Source of the DNA: JAIBJP01 sp036506175
Lineage (GTDB): Bacteria; Actinomycetota; Thermoleophilia; Gaiellales; Gaiellaceae
NCBI GenBank assembly: GCA_036506175.1
Contig: DASXSE010000015.1
Location: 1-44,923 of the forward strand
Direction: 5' to 3'
DNA: 44,923 nucleotides
The notes below the pieces were generated by a model that had not been told where the DNA came from, searched no databases, and worked only from the letters and a program-made list of their open reading frames with translations. Each line of letters begins with the position of its first letter. The first letter of the stretch is position 1. Both the position numbers and the translations under genes were made by a program. Positions 8,174-15,639 of the stretch are shown here, in pieces.

Positions 8174-8916
8174 CTACCGCCGAAGCGGCGGCGTCGGCCC
8201 GCGTATTCCGCGAGGGCTTGCCGCAAATGGCGCTCGCCGAAGTCAGGCCAAAGGGTGTCGACGAAGACGAGCTCCGTGTAGGCGAGCTGCCAGAGCAGGA
8301 AGTTGGAGACGCGCAACTCGCCTGACGTGCGAATGAGGAGATCGGGCTCGGGCATCTCGGGTGCGTACAGCCGCGATCCGATCGAGTTCTCGTCGATGTC
8401 GCGGGGGTCGAGACCCTCTTCGACGATTCGCCGCGTCGCCTCCACGATCTCGGCGCGTCCGCCGTAGTCGAAGGCAATCCAGAGGTCGAGCGCCTCGCTG
8501 GAGGCCGTCTCCTCCTCGAGCGCTGTCATCTTCGCCTGGAGCTCAGGCGTCGCACGGTCGCGGCGCCCGATGAAGCGCGTGCGCACGCCCTGGCGCTTCA
8601 GGTCTGGGAGCTCGCGCTCGATCGTCTCGACGAAGATTTCCATCAGCGCGTCGACCTCGTCCTCGGGACGCGACCAGTTCTCGGTCGAGAAGGCATAGAC
8701 GCAGAGCGACTCGACGCCGAGGTCGATCGCAGCTTCGACGGTCTTGCGGAGCGCCTTCGTCCCGGCGCGATGACCTGCTGCGACCGGGAGCCGCCGACGG
8801 CGAGCCCAGCGCCCGTTGCCGTCCATGATGATCGCGATCGAGCGGGCGACATCCGGCAGGCCAGGTTCGACCGGTTTGGCCGCCCCGAGCGTTCTCAGCC
8901 GTGTAATGAGGTTCAT
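8170..8916 (-). CDS. uppS: Undecaprenyl diphosphate synthase (cis-prenyltransferase)
   Basis: A 248-aa cytosolic cis-prenyltransferase that makes undecaprenyl (or a similar polyprenyl) diphosphate, the lipid carrier for peptidoglycan. IMDGNGRWA near residue 30 holds the catalytic Asp, GHRAG follows near 48, and YAFSTENWSRP and the C-terminal IRTSGELRVSNFLLWQ region match the family substrate sites. Chain length cannot be told from sequence. frr ends 9 nt upstream; cdsA overlaps downstream. AAGG 7 nt before the ATG may serve as ribosome binding site. Confidence 0.96.
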   Translation of the reverse strand: MNLITRLRTLGAAKPVEPGLPDVARSIAIIMDGNGRWARRRRLPVAAGHRAGTKALRKTVEAAIDLGVESLCVYAFSTENWSRPEDEVDALMEIFVETIERELPDLKRQGVRTRFIGRRDRATPELQAKMTALEEETASSEALDLWIAFDYGGRAEIVEATRRIVEEGLDPRDIDENSIGSRLYAPEMPEPDLLIRTSGELRVSNFLLWQLAYTELVFVDTLWPDFGERHLRQALAEYAGRRRRFGGR

Positions 8917-8925
8917 AGGGCGGCC

Positions 8926-9489
8926 TTAGACCTCCATGATCTCGGCCTCTTTGCGCTTGAGAAGGTCGTCGATCTTCGCGGTGTGCTCGTCCGTGAGCTT
9001 CTGCACCTTCTCTTCCGCCCGCCGTTCCTCGTCGTCGCCGACGTCGCCGTTGCGAACGAGCTCCTTTAGATGCTGCATGGCGTCACGACGCACGTTTCGT
9101 ACCGCCACGCGCCCCTCCTCCGCGAGCCCGCGGACGACCTTGACCAGCTCCTTCCGCCGTTCCTCGGTGAGCTGCGGAATCGGGAGGCGGATGATCTTGC
9201 CGTCGTTTGACGGTGTCAGGCCGAGGTCCGACTCCATCAGCGCGCGCTCGATGTTCTTGATCGAGCTCGGGTCGTACGGCTGCACCGTAAGCATGCGCGG
9301 CTCGGGGACGTTGATCGAGGCCAGCTGCTGCAACGGCGTCGGCGTGCCGTAGTAGTCGATCTGGATCCGGTCCAGCAGAGCCGCAGATGCCCGACCCGTC
9401 CGCACCGTGTTGAACTCGTGCGCGGCCGCTTCGACCGACTTGTCCATCTTGCGGTTGGCCTCCGTCACGAAGTCGTCCATCACCGTCAT
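8926..9489 (-). CDS. frr: Ribosome recycling factor
   Basis: A 187-aa two-domain factor that, with EF-G, splits post-termination ribosomes. The N-terminal helix contains FNTVRTGRASAALLDRIQID, the three-helix bundle includes LTEERRKELVKVVRG, and the C-terminus carries KVQKLTDEHTAKIDDLLKRK. All family blocks are present at the normal length. Its start lies in the last codons of pyrH (4-nt overlap), the standard order tsf-pyrH-frr. Confidence 0.97.
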   Translation of the reverse strand: MTVMDDFVTEANRKMDKSVEAAAHEFNTVRTGRASAALLDRIQIDYYGTPTPLQQLASINVPEPRMLTVQPYDPSSIKNIERALMESDLGLTPSNDGKIIRLPIPQLTEERRKELVKVVRGLAEEGRVAVRNVRRDAMQHLKELVRNGDVGDDEERRAEEKVQKLTDEHTAKIDDLLKRKEAEIMEV

Positions 9490-10262
9490 GCGTTCCTCCG
9501 TGGGGTCGAGATGATCGTGCCGACGCGCTCGCCGGCGACAACGCGTTCGATGTTCCGCTCGTCATCGAGCCCGAAGACGTAGATCGGAAGTCCGTTGTCC
9601 ATGCAGAGCGAGAGCGCAGTCGTGTCCATGACCTTGAGACCGCGCTCGAGCGCCTCGCGGTGCGTCAGCTCCGGTAGGAACGTGGCGTCCGGCTTCTCGT
9701 CGGGATCGCCGTCGTAGACGCCGTCGACGCCGTTCTTCCCCATGAGGATCGCCTCCGCCCCGATCTCGAGAGCTCGCAGAGCCGCGGCCGTGTCGGTCGT
9801 GAAGAACGGGTTGCCGGTGCCGCCGGCGAAGATGACGACCCGTCCCTTCTCTAGATGGCGAATCGCGCGGCGGCGGATGTACGGCTCCGCCACCTCGCTC
9901 ACCGTGATCGCCGAAAGGACGCGGGTGTGGACGCCGCGCTGCTCGAGGCCGTCTTGCACGGCCAGGCAGTTGAGGACCGTGGCGAGCATTCCGGCGTAGT
10001 CGGCAGTGGCACGATCCATCCCCTCCGCCGCCGCCTCCATCCCGCGATAGATGTTTCCCGCCCCGAGAACGAGGGCGGTTTGCACCCCCATGGCCTGGAC
10101 GGTCTGGATCTCACGAGAGAGCCCCTCGACTCGGGCGAGGTCGATCCCGTACTCCTGGCGGCCCAGGAGAGCTTCACCCGAGAGCTTGAGGAGGATGCGG
10201 TTGAAGGCCGAGCCGCCCTCGGTGGCCGCAGCTGCGACCTCGCTCTCGACCTCGGCGCTCAC
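9486..10262 (-). CDS. pyrH: UMP kinase
   Basis: A 258-aa amino acid kinase-fold enzyme phosphorylating UMP to UDP. LKLSGEALLG near the N-terminus forms the phosphate loop, VLGAGNIYRG binds substrate, and GGTGNPFFTTDTAAALRA and GKNGVDGVYDGDP are characteristic of bacterial PyrH. A longer reading frame exists upstream, but the GTG at 10262 is preferred because it overlaps the tsf stop in a GTGA arrangement and leaves a normal N-terminus. frr is coupled downstream. Confidence 0.95.
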   Translation of the reverse strand: MSAEVESEVAAAATEGGSAFNRILLKLSGEALLGRQEYGIDLARVEGLSREIQTVQAMGVQTALVLGAGNIYRGMEAAAEGMDRATADYAGMLATVLNCLAVQDGLEQRGVHTRVLSAITVSEVAEPYIRRRAIRHLEKGRVVIFAGGTGNPFFTTDTAAALRALEIGAEAILMGKNGVDGVYDGDPDEKPDATFLPELTHREALERGLKVMDTTALSLCMDNGLPIYVFGLDDERNIERVVAGERVGTIISTPRRNA

Positions 10263-11056
10263 TGTCCGAGGGCGAAGCGCACGAACTCGCGCACGTCCGC
10301 GCCACTTTCCTTTAGCGCCTGGCCGACCGAGCGCCCCGTATCGTGGATCCACGGCTGGTCTTCGAGCACGTTCTCCGCGAAGAAACGCTTCGTCAGCATC
10401 CCCTCGACGATCTGCGGACGCACCTGCTCGGGCTTTGAGGCGACGTCCGGGAGCTTCTCGTAGATGGCGCGCTCGGCCGCGATGGCCCCCTCGGGGACCT
10501 CGTCCCGTCGCACGTACTCAGGGTTGGCGAACGAGATGTGCATGGCCACGAGGCGCGCGAGCTCCGGCGTCGCCTTGGCCCGCACGAGAACGCCGATCTT
10601 CTGCGCAGGCGGATGGATGTACGACGCGAGTACTTCGTCGTCTTGCGCTTCGAGCCGTGCGGCGCCAACGACGTCGATGTTCTCGCCGATGCGGGCGATG
10701 AGCTCTACGCGCTCTTCCTCGAGATTCGTCACGGCGCCGGGGCCTTCGGCCTCGACGACGTCCAGAACGTGCTGCGCAAAGTCCACGAACTCTTCGTTGG
10801 ACGAAACCGGCTCGGTCTCGGAACCCACTGCCACGATCGCGCCCTTACCGTTATCGATTCGTGCGAGCACGCGACCTTCGTTCGTATCGCGCCCGGCGCG
10901 TTTCCCTGCCGCTGCAAGACCACGCTCTCGCAGGATTCGGCGCGCCTCCTCCACATCGCCGTTCGCCTCGACAAGCGCCCGTTTGCACTCCATCATCCCC
11001 GCCCCGGTCAGGTCGCGGAGCTCCTTGACAAGGGAAGCCGGAATCGTCGCGCTCAC
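10259..11056 (-). CDS. tsf: Elongation factor Ts
   Basis: A 265-aa nucleotide-exchange factor for EF-Tu. The N-terminal UBA-like domain has LVKELRDLTGAGMMECKRAL, followed by GDVEEARRILRERG. The core repeats include GSETEPVSSNEEF (a divergent form of the usual CETDFVA block) and SYIHPPAQKIGVLV, and the C-terminal module has LEDQPWIHD. The frame extends further upstream inside rpsB, but the GTG at 11056 forms a GTGA overlap with the rpsB stop and gives the family N-terminus. Confidence 0.95.
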   Translation of the reverse strand: MSATIPASLVKELRDLTGAGMMECKRALVEANGDVEEARRILRERGLAAAGKRAGRDTNEGRVLARIDNGKGAIVAVGSETEPVSSNEEFVDFAQHVLDVVEAEGPGAVTNLEEERVELIARIGENIDVVGAARLEAQDDEVLASYIHPPAQKIGVLVRAKATPELARLVAMHISFANPEYVRRDEVPEGAIAAERAIYEKLPDVASKPEQVRPQIVEGMLTKRFFAENVLEDQPWIHDTGRSVGQALKESGADVREFVRFALGQ

Positions 11057-11847
11057 TCCGCCGGCACCTCCTCCGGAACCTCCGCGACTTCGGTCGTCGC
11101 CTCTCCCTCCTCCGGCTCTTCCGCCGGTTCGGCTGCGGGCTCCGGCGTCATCTCGGCAACGGTCACCTTGCTCTTGCCGGCCTCGATCGAATCTGCGAGA
11201 GCGCGAACGATGAGGGTGCACGACCGAATCGCATCGTCGTTCCCGGGGATGACGTAGTCGGCATCGTCGGGATCGCAGTTGGTATCGACGAGGGCGACTA
11301 CGGGGAGGCCGAGACGCCGCGCCTCGCGCACAGCCAGCTGCTCCTTGCGTAGGTCGATGACGAAAATCGCATCGGGAAGGCGCTTCATGTCCGTCACGCC
11401 GCCGAGATTGGTCTCCAGCTTCTCGAGCTCGCTCATCATCGACATCCGCTCCTTCGGCGGCAGCAGCTCGAGCTGGCCTTCGTCGCGGAGGCGTTTCAGC
11501 TCATGAAGACGCTCGAGACGCTCCGAGATCGTGCGCCAGTTCGTCAGCAGACCGCCCAGCCAGCGATGGTTGACGTACGGCATGCCGATCCGAGTCGCCT
11601 CCTCGGCAATCGCGTCCTGGCACTGCTTCTTCGTCCCCACGAACAGCACCGAGCCTCCGCGCTCGGCGACGTTGCGGAGAAAGCTCGCAGCCTGCTCGGT
11701 CAGTTCGAGCGTCTGCTGCAAGTCGATGATGTAGATGCCGCCCCGCTCCGTGAAGATGTAGCGGCGCATCTTGGGGTTCCAGCGGCGCGTCTGGTGGCCG
11801 AAATGGACTCCGGCCTCCAGAAGCTCGCGCATCGAGACGACAGGCAA
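11053..11847 (-). CDS. rpsB: 30S ribosomal protein S2
   Basis: A 264-aa S2 protein. RELLEAGVHFGHQTRRWNPK, GTKKQCQDAIAEEA and the C-terminal core PDAIFVIDLRKE, VDTNCDPDDADYVIPGND are family blocks. The C-terminus ends in an acidic Glu/Pro/Ala-rich tail of about 40 residues. The TTG at 11847 is chosen as start: AGGAGG lies 6 nt upstream (11854-11859), and the resulting PVVSMRELLEAG aligns with the usual S2 N-terminus. A structured leader of about 115 nt precedes it. This is the first gene of the translation/isoprenoid operon. Confidence 0.95.
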   Translation of the reverse strand: MPVVSMRELLEAGVHFGHQTRRWNPKMRRYIFTERGGIYIIDLQQTLELTEQAASFLRNVAERGGSVLFVGTKKQCQDAIAEEATRIGMPYVNHRWLGGLLTNWRTISERLERLHELKRLRDEGQLELLPPKERMSMMSELEKLETNLGGVTDMKRLPDAIFVIDLRKEQLAVREARRLGLPVVALVDTNCDPDDADYVIPGNDDAIRSCTLIVRALADSIEAGKSKVTVAEMTPEPAAEPAEEPEEGEATTEVAEVPEEVPAE

Positions 11848-11879
11848 ACTGATCCTCCTCGGTTGAAGTTGTCTTGCTG

Positions 11880-11938
11880 CCGGCGGATTCGGGTGGAACC
11901 GGGCTCTGCCCGGCACCGCCACCCGGTTGGACCGCCGG
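11880..11938 (-). promoter_or_regulatory. Three-tier leader hairpin upstream of rpsB (candidate r-protein leader)
   Basis: Three nested perfect stems are present: CCGGCGG (11880-11886) with CCGCCGG (11932-11938), GGGTGG (11891-11896) with CCACCC (11919-11924), and CCGGGC (11899-11904) with GCCCGG (11908-11913) around a 3-nt loop. Asymmetric internal loops (4/7 and 2/5 nt) separate the tiers. It ends 33 nt before the rpsB start and is not followed by T-runs, so it is not an intrinsic terminator. Autoregulation by S2 is known in other bacteria; a similar role here is inferred. Confidence 0.55.
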
Positions 11939-11969
11939 GTCGGGAACAAAACCGCTGCTACGGAGCCGC

Positions 11970-11975
11970 ATTCTA
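11970..11975 (-). promoter_or_regulatory. -10 box TAGAAT of the rpsB operon
   Basis: TAGAAT on the minus strand matches the sigma70-type -10 consensus at 5 of 6 positions and would start a leader of about 115 nt that includes the three-tier hairpin. No good -35 is visible. A divergent -10 for the GGDEF gene lies 15 nt away. Confidence 0.45.
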
Positions 11976-11989
11976 GCCGATGGCCTGAT

Positions 11990-11995
11990 TAGGGT
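11990..11995 (+). promoter_or_regulatory. -10 box TAGGGT of the GGDEF gene, probable leaderless start
   Basis: TAGGGT ends 8 nt before the GTG start codon at 12004, with no Shine-Dalgarno between. It follows the TANNNT-N7/8-start arrangement seen at several other genes in the window. Confidence 0.4.
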
Positions 11996-12003
11996 TCCGA
12001 TCC

Positions 12004-12804
12004 GTGGCCGGGGTCGTGAGAACGTCGGCGTGGGATCTCGCCGTCGAGTGTGTCGACCGCTCCCTCGAGGAGGGTGCGGCGCCGTCGCTCGAGCATCTCG
12101 GGCGCCTCGGCCAGCTTGGCAGCCTGCCTTCGTTCGTCGCCGCGCTCGGAGGCGACGACGATCCCTCGGCGTTGGCGGAGGACTTCGCGCGGGAGCGAGA
12201 GAGCCTCGGACTGTCCCCTACTGAGATCGTCGCCATGCTGCTCGTGCTCGGCCGCGTTCTCGACGCGTCATGTCACTCTGAACGCGAATGCGTACGGGAG
12301 GCGCTCGACCGCTGCGTCACTGCTTATGTGGCCCGCATCACGGGCGAGCTCGCCGAGCGGGCGCGACGTGATCCCCTCACAGGCCTGCTAAACCACGAGG
12401 CCTTTCACGCTTGCTTGGGCGTGGAAGCGGCCCGCGCGCGCAGGTATCGGGGCCGCCTGGCGCTCGTTCTCTTCGACCTCGACCGCTTCAAAGAGACGAA
12501 CGACCGGGAAGGGCACCAGGAAGGCGACCGCCTACTGCGTGCGTTCGCGGCCGCGCTCGACGCAACCGCCCGCGAAACCGACGCAGTCGGCCGCCTGGGC
12601 GGGGACGAGTTCGGCGCCCTTCTGCTCGAGGGCGAGCGAGGATCGGCAAACGCCTTCCTCAGGCGCCTGCGCATGCGGCTGCCTGAGGGCCCGATTGCGA
12701 GTGCCGGTACGGCGTTCCTGCCGGAGGAGGGGTCGACACCCGAGCAGTTGCTGGCGCTCGCCGACAGGCGGCTTTACGTGGACAAGGGCGCCCGAGCCGC
12801 TTAG
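12004..12804 (+). CDS. Diguanylate cyclase (GGDEF domain) with N-terminal helical domain
   Basis: A 266-aa soluble protein. Residues 1-120 form an alpha-helical domain of unknown ligand, somewhat like RsbRD-type N-domains. Residues 121-266 are a GGDEF domain: DPLTGLLNHEAF (123-134), metal-binding FDLDRFKETND (157-167) and an intact active-site GGDEF (199-203). RETD (190-193), five residues before GGDEF, fits an RxxD inhibitory site, so feedback by c-di-GMP is likely. No membrane segment is present. GTG is the start. Codons 90-97 coincide with a REP-like sequence. The gene is divergent from rpsB and convergent with rluD. Confidence 0.88.
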   Translation: MAGVVRTSAWDLAVECVDRSLEEGAAPSLEHLGRLGQLGSLPSFVAALGGDDDPSALAEDFARERESLGLSPTEIVAMLLVLGRVLDASCHSERECVREALDRCVTAYVARITGELAERARRDPLTGLLNHEAFHACLGVEAARARRYRGRLALVLFDLDRFKETNDREGHQEGDRLLRAFAAALDATARETDAVGRLGGDEFGALLLEGERGSANAFLRRLRMRLPEGPIASAGTAFLPEEGSTPEQLLALADRRLYVDKGARAA

Positions 12805-12832
12805 CTAGCTAGTCAGCGACTGCGGCTACCCA

Positions 12833-12878
12833 GCGATACCAGGTTCCTTCTGCGCCTCGCGCGAGGAAACGGTATTGC
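12833..12878. terminator. Inverted repeat between convergent GGDEF and rluD genes
   Basis: GCGATACC (12833-12840) pairs with GGTATTGC (12871-12878), and the adjacent GGTTCCTTC pairs imperfectly with GAGGAAAC, around a GC-rich loop. It lies between two gene ends facing each other, fitting a bidirectional terminator, but lacks a clear T-run on either strand. Confidence 0.4.
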
Positions 12879-12889
12879 CGACCTACCGG

Positions 12890-13795
12890 TTACGCCTCGC
12901 GGGCGCGCACGAGAGCGGCCTGAAGGTCTGGCGGCAACGGCGACTCGGCCTCGACCCGTTCTCCGCTGACCGGATGCTCGAAGGCGAGTCTCGCGGCGTG
13001 GAGGAACTGACGCTCGAGGCCGAGATCACCCGCGATTCCGTAGACTGGGTCTCCCGCAACGGGGAGCTGGATCGCTGCGAGATGGACGCGGATCTGATGC
13101 GTCCGGCCGGTCTGGAGGCGGACTCGCAGGAGCGCATGGCGCGGGAAGAGCTCCACGACGTCGAAGTCGGTGACAGCATCGCGAGGCGCTGCAGTGTCGA
13201 GAGAGACGCGGGTCGGGTCGGTGCGGTCGCGTCCGATCGCCGCCTCGATGCGCCCGCTGCGCGAGCGCGGCCGACCCTGCACGAGCGCGAGATACTCGCG
13301 CTCGATCTTGCGCGCCCGCAGAAGCCGCTGCAGGCGGCGGTGAGCCTCGTCCGAACGCGCTACCACGAGGAGGCCCGAGGTGTCGCGATCGAGCCGGTGC
13401 ACGATTCCGGGTCGCTCGGCCTCCGCCCCACCCGCAATCGAATGGCCCAAAAGGCCGTGGACGAGCGTGCCCGACGCGTGCCCGGCCGAGGGGTGGACGA
13501 CGAGGCCGGCAGGCTTGTCGACGACGAGCAGGTGCTCGTCCTCATACGCGATGCGAAGATCGAGATCCTCGAGTTGGAGTGCGGTCCGCCTACCCTCCGG
13601 TACCTCGACCTCGAGCCGCTCACCGCCCGCGAGCCGATGGCTCTTTGCGCGCGGCGAACCGTCGACGCGCACGCGCTTCTCGCCCAGCAGGCGCTCGGCC
13701 GCGGCGCGTGAACCCACCTCCTCGAGGCCAGCGAGGAAGCGATCGAGACGTTCGCCGGCTGCCTCGGGCGGCACGGCGACAGATAGGTCAGGCAA
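12890..13795 (-). CDS. rluD: RluD-family 23S rRNA pseudouridine synthase
   Basis: A 301-aa RluA/RluD-type enzyme. An N-terminal S4 RNA-binding domain covers about residues 14-75. The catalytic domain carries HRLDRDTSGLLV, with catalytic Asp136, and further blocks DKPAGLVVHPSAGH, KIEREYLALVQG and LQTGRTHQIRVHL. The target is probably helix 69 of 23S rRNA, but RluC or other specificity cannot be excluded. The start lies inside the end of lspA (8-nt overlap), a common lspA-rluD pairing. Confidence 0.9.
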   Translation of the reverse strand: MPDLSVAVPPEAAGERLDRFLAGLEEVGSRAAAERLLGEKRVRVDGSPRAKSHRLAGGERLEVEVPEGRRTALQLEDLDLRIAYEDEHLLVVDKPAGLVVHPSAGHASGTLVHGLLGHSIAGGAEAERPGIVHRLDRDTSGLLVVARSDEAHRRLQRLLRARKIEREYLALVQGRPRSRSGRIEAAIGRDRTDPTRVSLDTAAPRDAVTDFDVVELFPRHALLRVRLQTGRTHQIRVHLAAIQLPVAGDPVYGIAGDLGLERQFLHAARLAFEHPVSGERVEAESPLPPDLQAALVRAREA

Positions 13796-14312
13796 GCGTC
13801 TTCGGAGCGGGCCGGCCGGTGTTCGTCCTGCGGATGCGCGGCTGACGCTCAGCCGCGACGAGCGCGAGCAAGAGGGATGCCACGCCGACGACGATGAACG
13901 TGTCCGCGAGGTTGAACGCCGGCCAAAACTTCAGGTCGAGGAAGTCGGTCACGTGGCCGATTCGCAGCCGGTCGACGAGGTTCCCGAGGCTGCCGCCGAC
14001 GAGGAGGCCCAATGCGACGGGAAGAATCGGATGCCGCGCGCCGGCCTTGGCGAAGTAGAAAAGCATCCAGAGCACCGCGCCTGCGGTCAGGAACGTGACG
14101 GCCGACGCCCAGCTCGAGAAGAGCCCGAAGGCGATCCCTGGGTTGTTGACGTGGCGGATGTACAGCGGGCCGACGACGTGGACCGCCTCGCCGAGCCCCA
14201 GCTGGGTCACGACGATCTGCTTCGTCAGCTGGTCAGCGGCCAGGGCCGCAATCGCGACGGCCACGAGCCCGAGCCAATGGAAGGGCCCCGCCGACAGCGG
14301 CCTTTCCGCCAT
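13788..14312 (-). CDS. lspA: Lipoprotein signal peptidase II
   Basis: A 174-aa membrane aspartyl protease that removes signal peptides from prolipoproteins after lipid modification. Four hydrophobic helices are visible. VNNPGIAFGLF and GGSLGNLVDRLRIGHVTDFLD (broken here from a longer block) provide Asp114, and FNLADTFIVVG provides the second catalytic Asp137. The ATG at 14312 gives the family N-terminus; a longer frame runs upstream toward the TraR gene. The C-terminal 20 residues are basic and cytoplasmic. It is coupled to rluD. Confidence 0.93.
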   Translation of the reverse strand: MAERPLSAGPFHWLGLVAVAIAALAADQLTKQIVVTQLGLGEAVHVVGPLYIRHVNNPGIAFGLFSSWASAVTFLTAGAVLWMLFYFAKAGARHPILPVALGLLVGGSLGNLVDRLRIGHVTDFLDLKFWPAFNLADTFIVVGVASLLLALVAAERQPRIRRTNTGRPAPKTLA

Positions 14313-14380
14313 CGAAATCGGCACCCGTCCATCCGTGGCCGATCCGACGCGAACGTCGATCAGCCGCGGCGATGGGTTGG

Positions 14381-14737
14381 TCAGCCCCTCTCTTCGAGAC
14401 GTTTGCAGTCGATGCACCTATTCGCGTACGGGATCGCTTCAAGCCGCTCCTCGGCGATGGGCTTGCCGCACCGGGCGCAGGTCCCGAAGGTGCCTGCGTC
14501 GATCCGCTGCAGCGCCTCGTCGATGGCGTGTAGGACATGCCCAGCGTTCTCCTCGAGCGTGTAATCGATCTCCCGGTTCAGCGTCGCCGTGGCCGAGTCA
14601 GCGAGGTGGTTGTCGTACGTCTCTTCCTCAGTCTCGTCCTCGATCGACCCTGAGTTGTCCTTGTGGATGTGATCGATCGACGCGCTCACACGCGTGCGCT
14701 CCTGCAGCAAGATGTCCCGATAGCGATCCGTGTCCAT
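14381..14737 (-). CDS. TraR/DksA-family C4 zinc-finger protein
   Basis: A 118-aa protein with an acidic coiled-coil-like N-terminal half (residues 1-80) and a C-terminal zinc finger CARCGKPIAEERLEAIPYAN followed by RCIDC, the four-Cys DksA/TraR pattern. Such proteins act in the RNA polymerase secondary channel or as general stress proteins; which applies here is not evident. It sits between divIVA and lspA. A TATACT hexamer 28 nt before the ATG (at 14768-14773) is a good -10 candidate. Confidence 0.85.
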   Translation of the reverse strand: MDTDRYRDILLQERTRVSASIDHIHKDNSGSIEDETEEETYDNHLADSATATLNREIDYTLEENAGHVLHAIDEALQRIDAGTFGTCARCGKPIAEERLEAIPYANRCIDCKRLEERG

Positions 14738-14767
14738 GGTTTGAGCGGCGGGAGCGCCACTCGTCTG

Positions 14768-14773
14768 AGTATA
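14768..14773 (-). promoter_or_regulatory. -10 box candidate TATACT upstream of the TraR/DksA gene
   Basis: On the minus strand GATATACTCAG lies in the 55-nt gap after divIVA and gives a TATACT hexamer 5/6 identical to the sigma70 -10 consensus. It would yield a leader of roughly 25 nt. No convincing -35 is seen. Confidence 0.35.
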
Positions 14774-14792
14774 TCGGCGTCCCTGGCCGGTA

Positions 14793-15266
14793 CTAGGCGG
14801 CCTGACCGGAGGCCTGACGCTCGTCCGTATCGCCCTCCAAACGGTCGAGCGCGGACATCAGAAACGCCCGATATTCCGCCCGGACGTCGACCTCCAAAGT
14901 GCGCAGCCGGCGGATCTCGTTGTGGATCCGCTCACGCTCGGACTCGGCTCCGGAAACGATGTCGCGGGCGCTGGCGCGGGCCTCCGCGATGATCACGTCG
15001 GCCTCACGCCGGGCCTGCGTCCGGACGTCGTCCGCCATCCGCTCGGCGGAGATGAGCGTGTTGCGGAGGGCGCCTTCGATCTCCTTCTGGCGGCCGAGCT
15101 CGGCCTCGAGATTCTCCATCTCGTCGCGCAGATCGGCGCGTTCGCGCCAGACCTGCTCGAAGCTCGCGACGATGTCCGTCAGGAGCTCGTCGGTCGTGTC
15201 GCGGTCGTAACCGAGGGGCTTTCGGCCGATCTTGACGTGGCGGATTTCGACAGGCGTGAGCGACAT
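14793..15266 (-). CDS. divIVA: DivIVA-domain cell division/polar growth protein
   Basis: A 157-aa coiled-coil protein. The N-terminal DivIVA lipid-binding domain is recognised by SLTPVEIRHVKIGRKPLGYD, with the Arg/Lys-rich loop expected at the membrane. A long heptad-rich coiled coil follows to about residue 150. The start at MSLTPVE is supported by GGGAGA just upstream; a longer frame without DivIVA character continues upstream. It recruits division or wall-synthesis proteins to curved membrane. The order sepF-yggT-divIVA is conserved in Gram-positive lineages. Confidence 0.9.
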   Translation of the reverse strand: MSLTPVEIRHVKIGRKPLGYDRDTTDELLTDIVASFEQVWRERADLRDEMENLEAELGRQKEIEGALRNTLISAERMADDVRTQARREADVIIAEARASARDIVSGAESERERIHNEIRRLRTLEVDVRAEYRAFLMSALDRLEGDTDERQASGQAA

Positions 15267-15310
15267 GGTCTCCCGCCCTTCGCCGCCAAGTGCGGTTTTC
15301 CTCTGGTCGG

Positions 15311-15613
15311 CTAGTGCAGAGTGTCCAGCCCACGCTGGACGAGGATCTGGAGCGCGTAGAGCACGATGATCGCCACGATCGGCGAGAGGTCGAGGCCGAG
15401 ACCCCCCACGGAAAGCTGCGGGATGAAGCGCCGGAAGAGGCGGAGATACGGGTCGACCACGTCGTAGAGGAAGCGCTGCACCCGGTTGAGCCAAACGTTG
15501 TAAGGCAATGGGATCCACGACGTGATGATGTACGCGAAGATGCAGATTAGGTAGACGAGGAAGAGAACGTTGACGAAGCTCTGGATCGTGTCAACGGCGT
15601 CTCCCGCGAGCAT
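15311..15613 (-). CDS. yggT: YggT-family membrane protein
   Basis: A 100-aa protein with two hydrophobic hairpins: residues about 12-38 and 70-95, joined by a basic amphipathic stretch with DPYLRLFRRFIP, the family hallmark. The molecular role is unknown. It is conserved next to sepF and divIVA and is linked by context to division or envelope organisation. The ATG has no Shine-Dalgarno but a TATCGT hexamer ends 7 nt upstream, so yggT-divIVA may have its own leaderless promoter. Confidence 0.85.
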   Translation of the reverse strand: MLAGDAVDTIQSFVNVLFLVYLICIFAYIITSWIPLPYNVWLNRVQRFLYDVVDPYLRLFRRFIPQLSVGGLGLDLSPIVAIIVLYALQILVQRGLDTLH

Positions 15614-15620
15614 CGCCGGA

Positions 15621-15626
15621 ACGATA
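15621..15626 (-). promoter_or_regulatory. -10 box TATCGT of yggT, probable leaderless start
   Basis: TATCGT on the minus strand ends 7 nt before the yggT ATG within the 26-nt gap after sepF. It repeats the TANNNT-N7-start pattern. Confidence 0.4.
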
Positions 15627-15639
15627 AGGGTTGGCGCGG

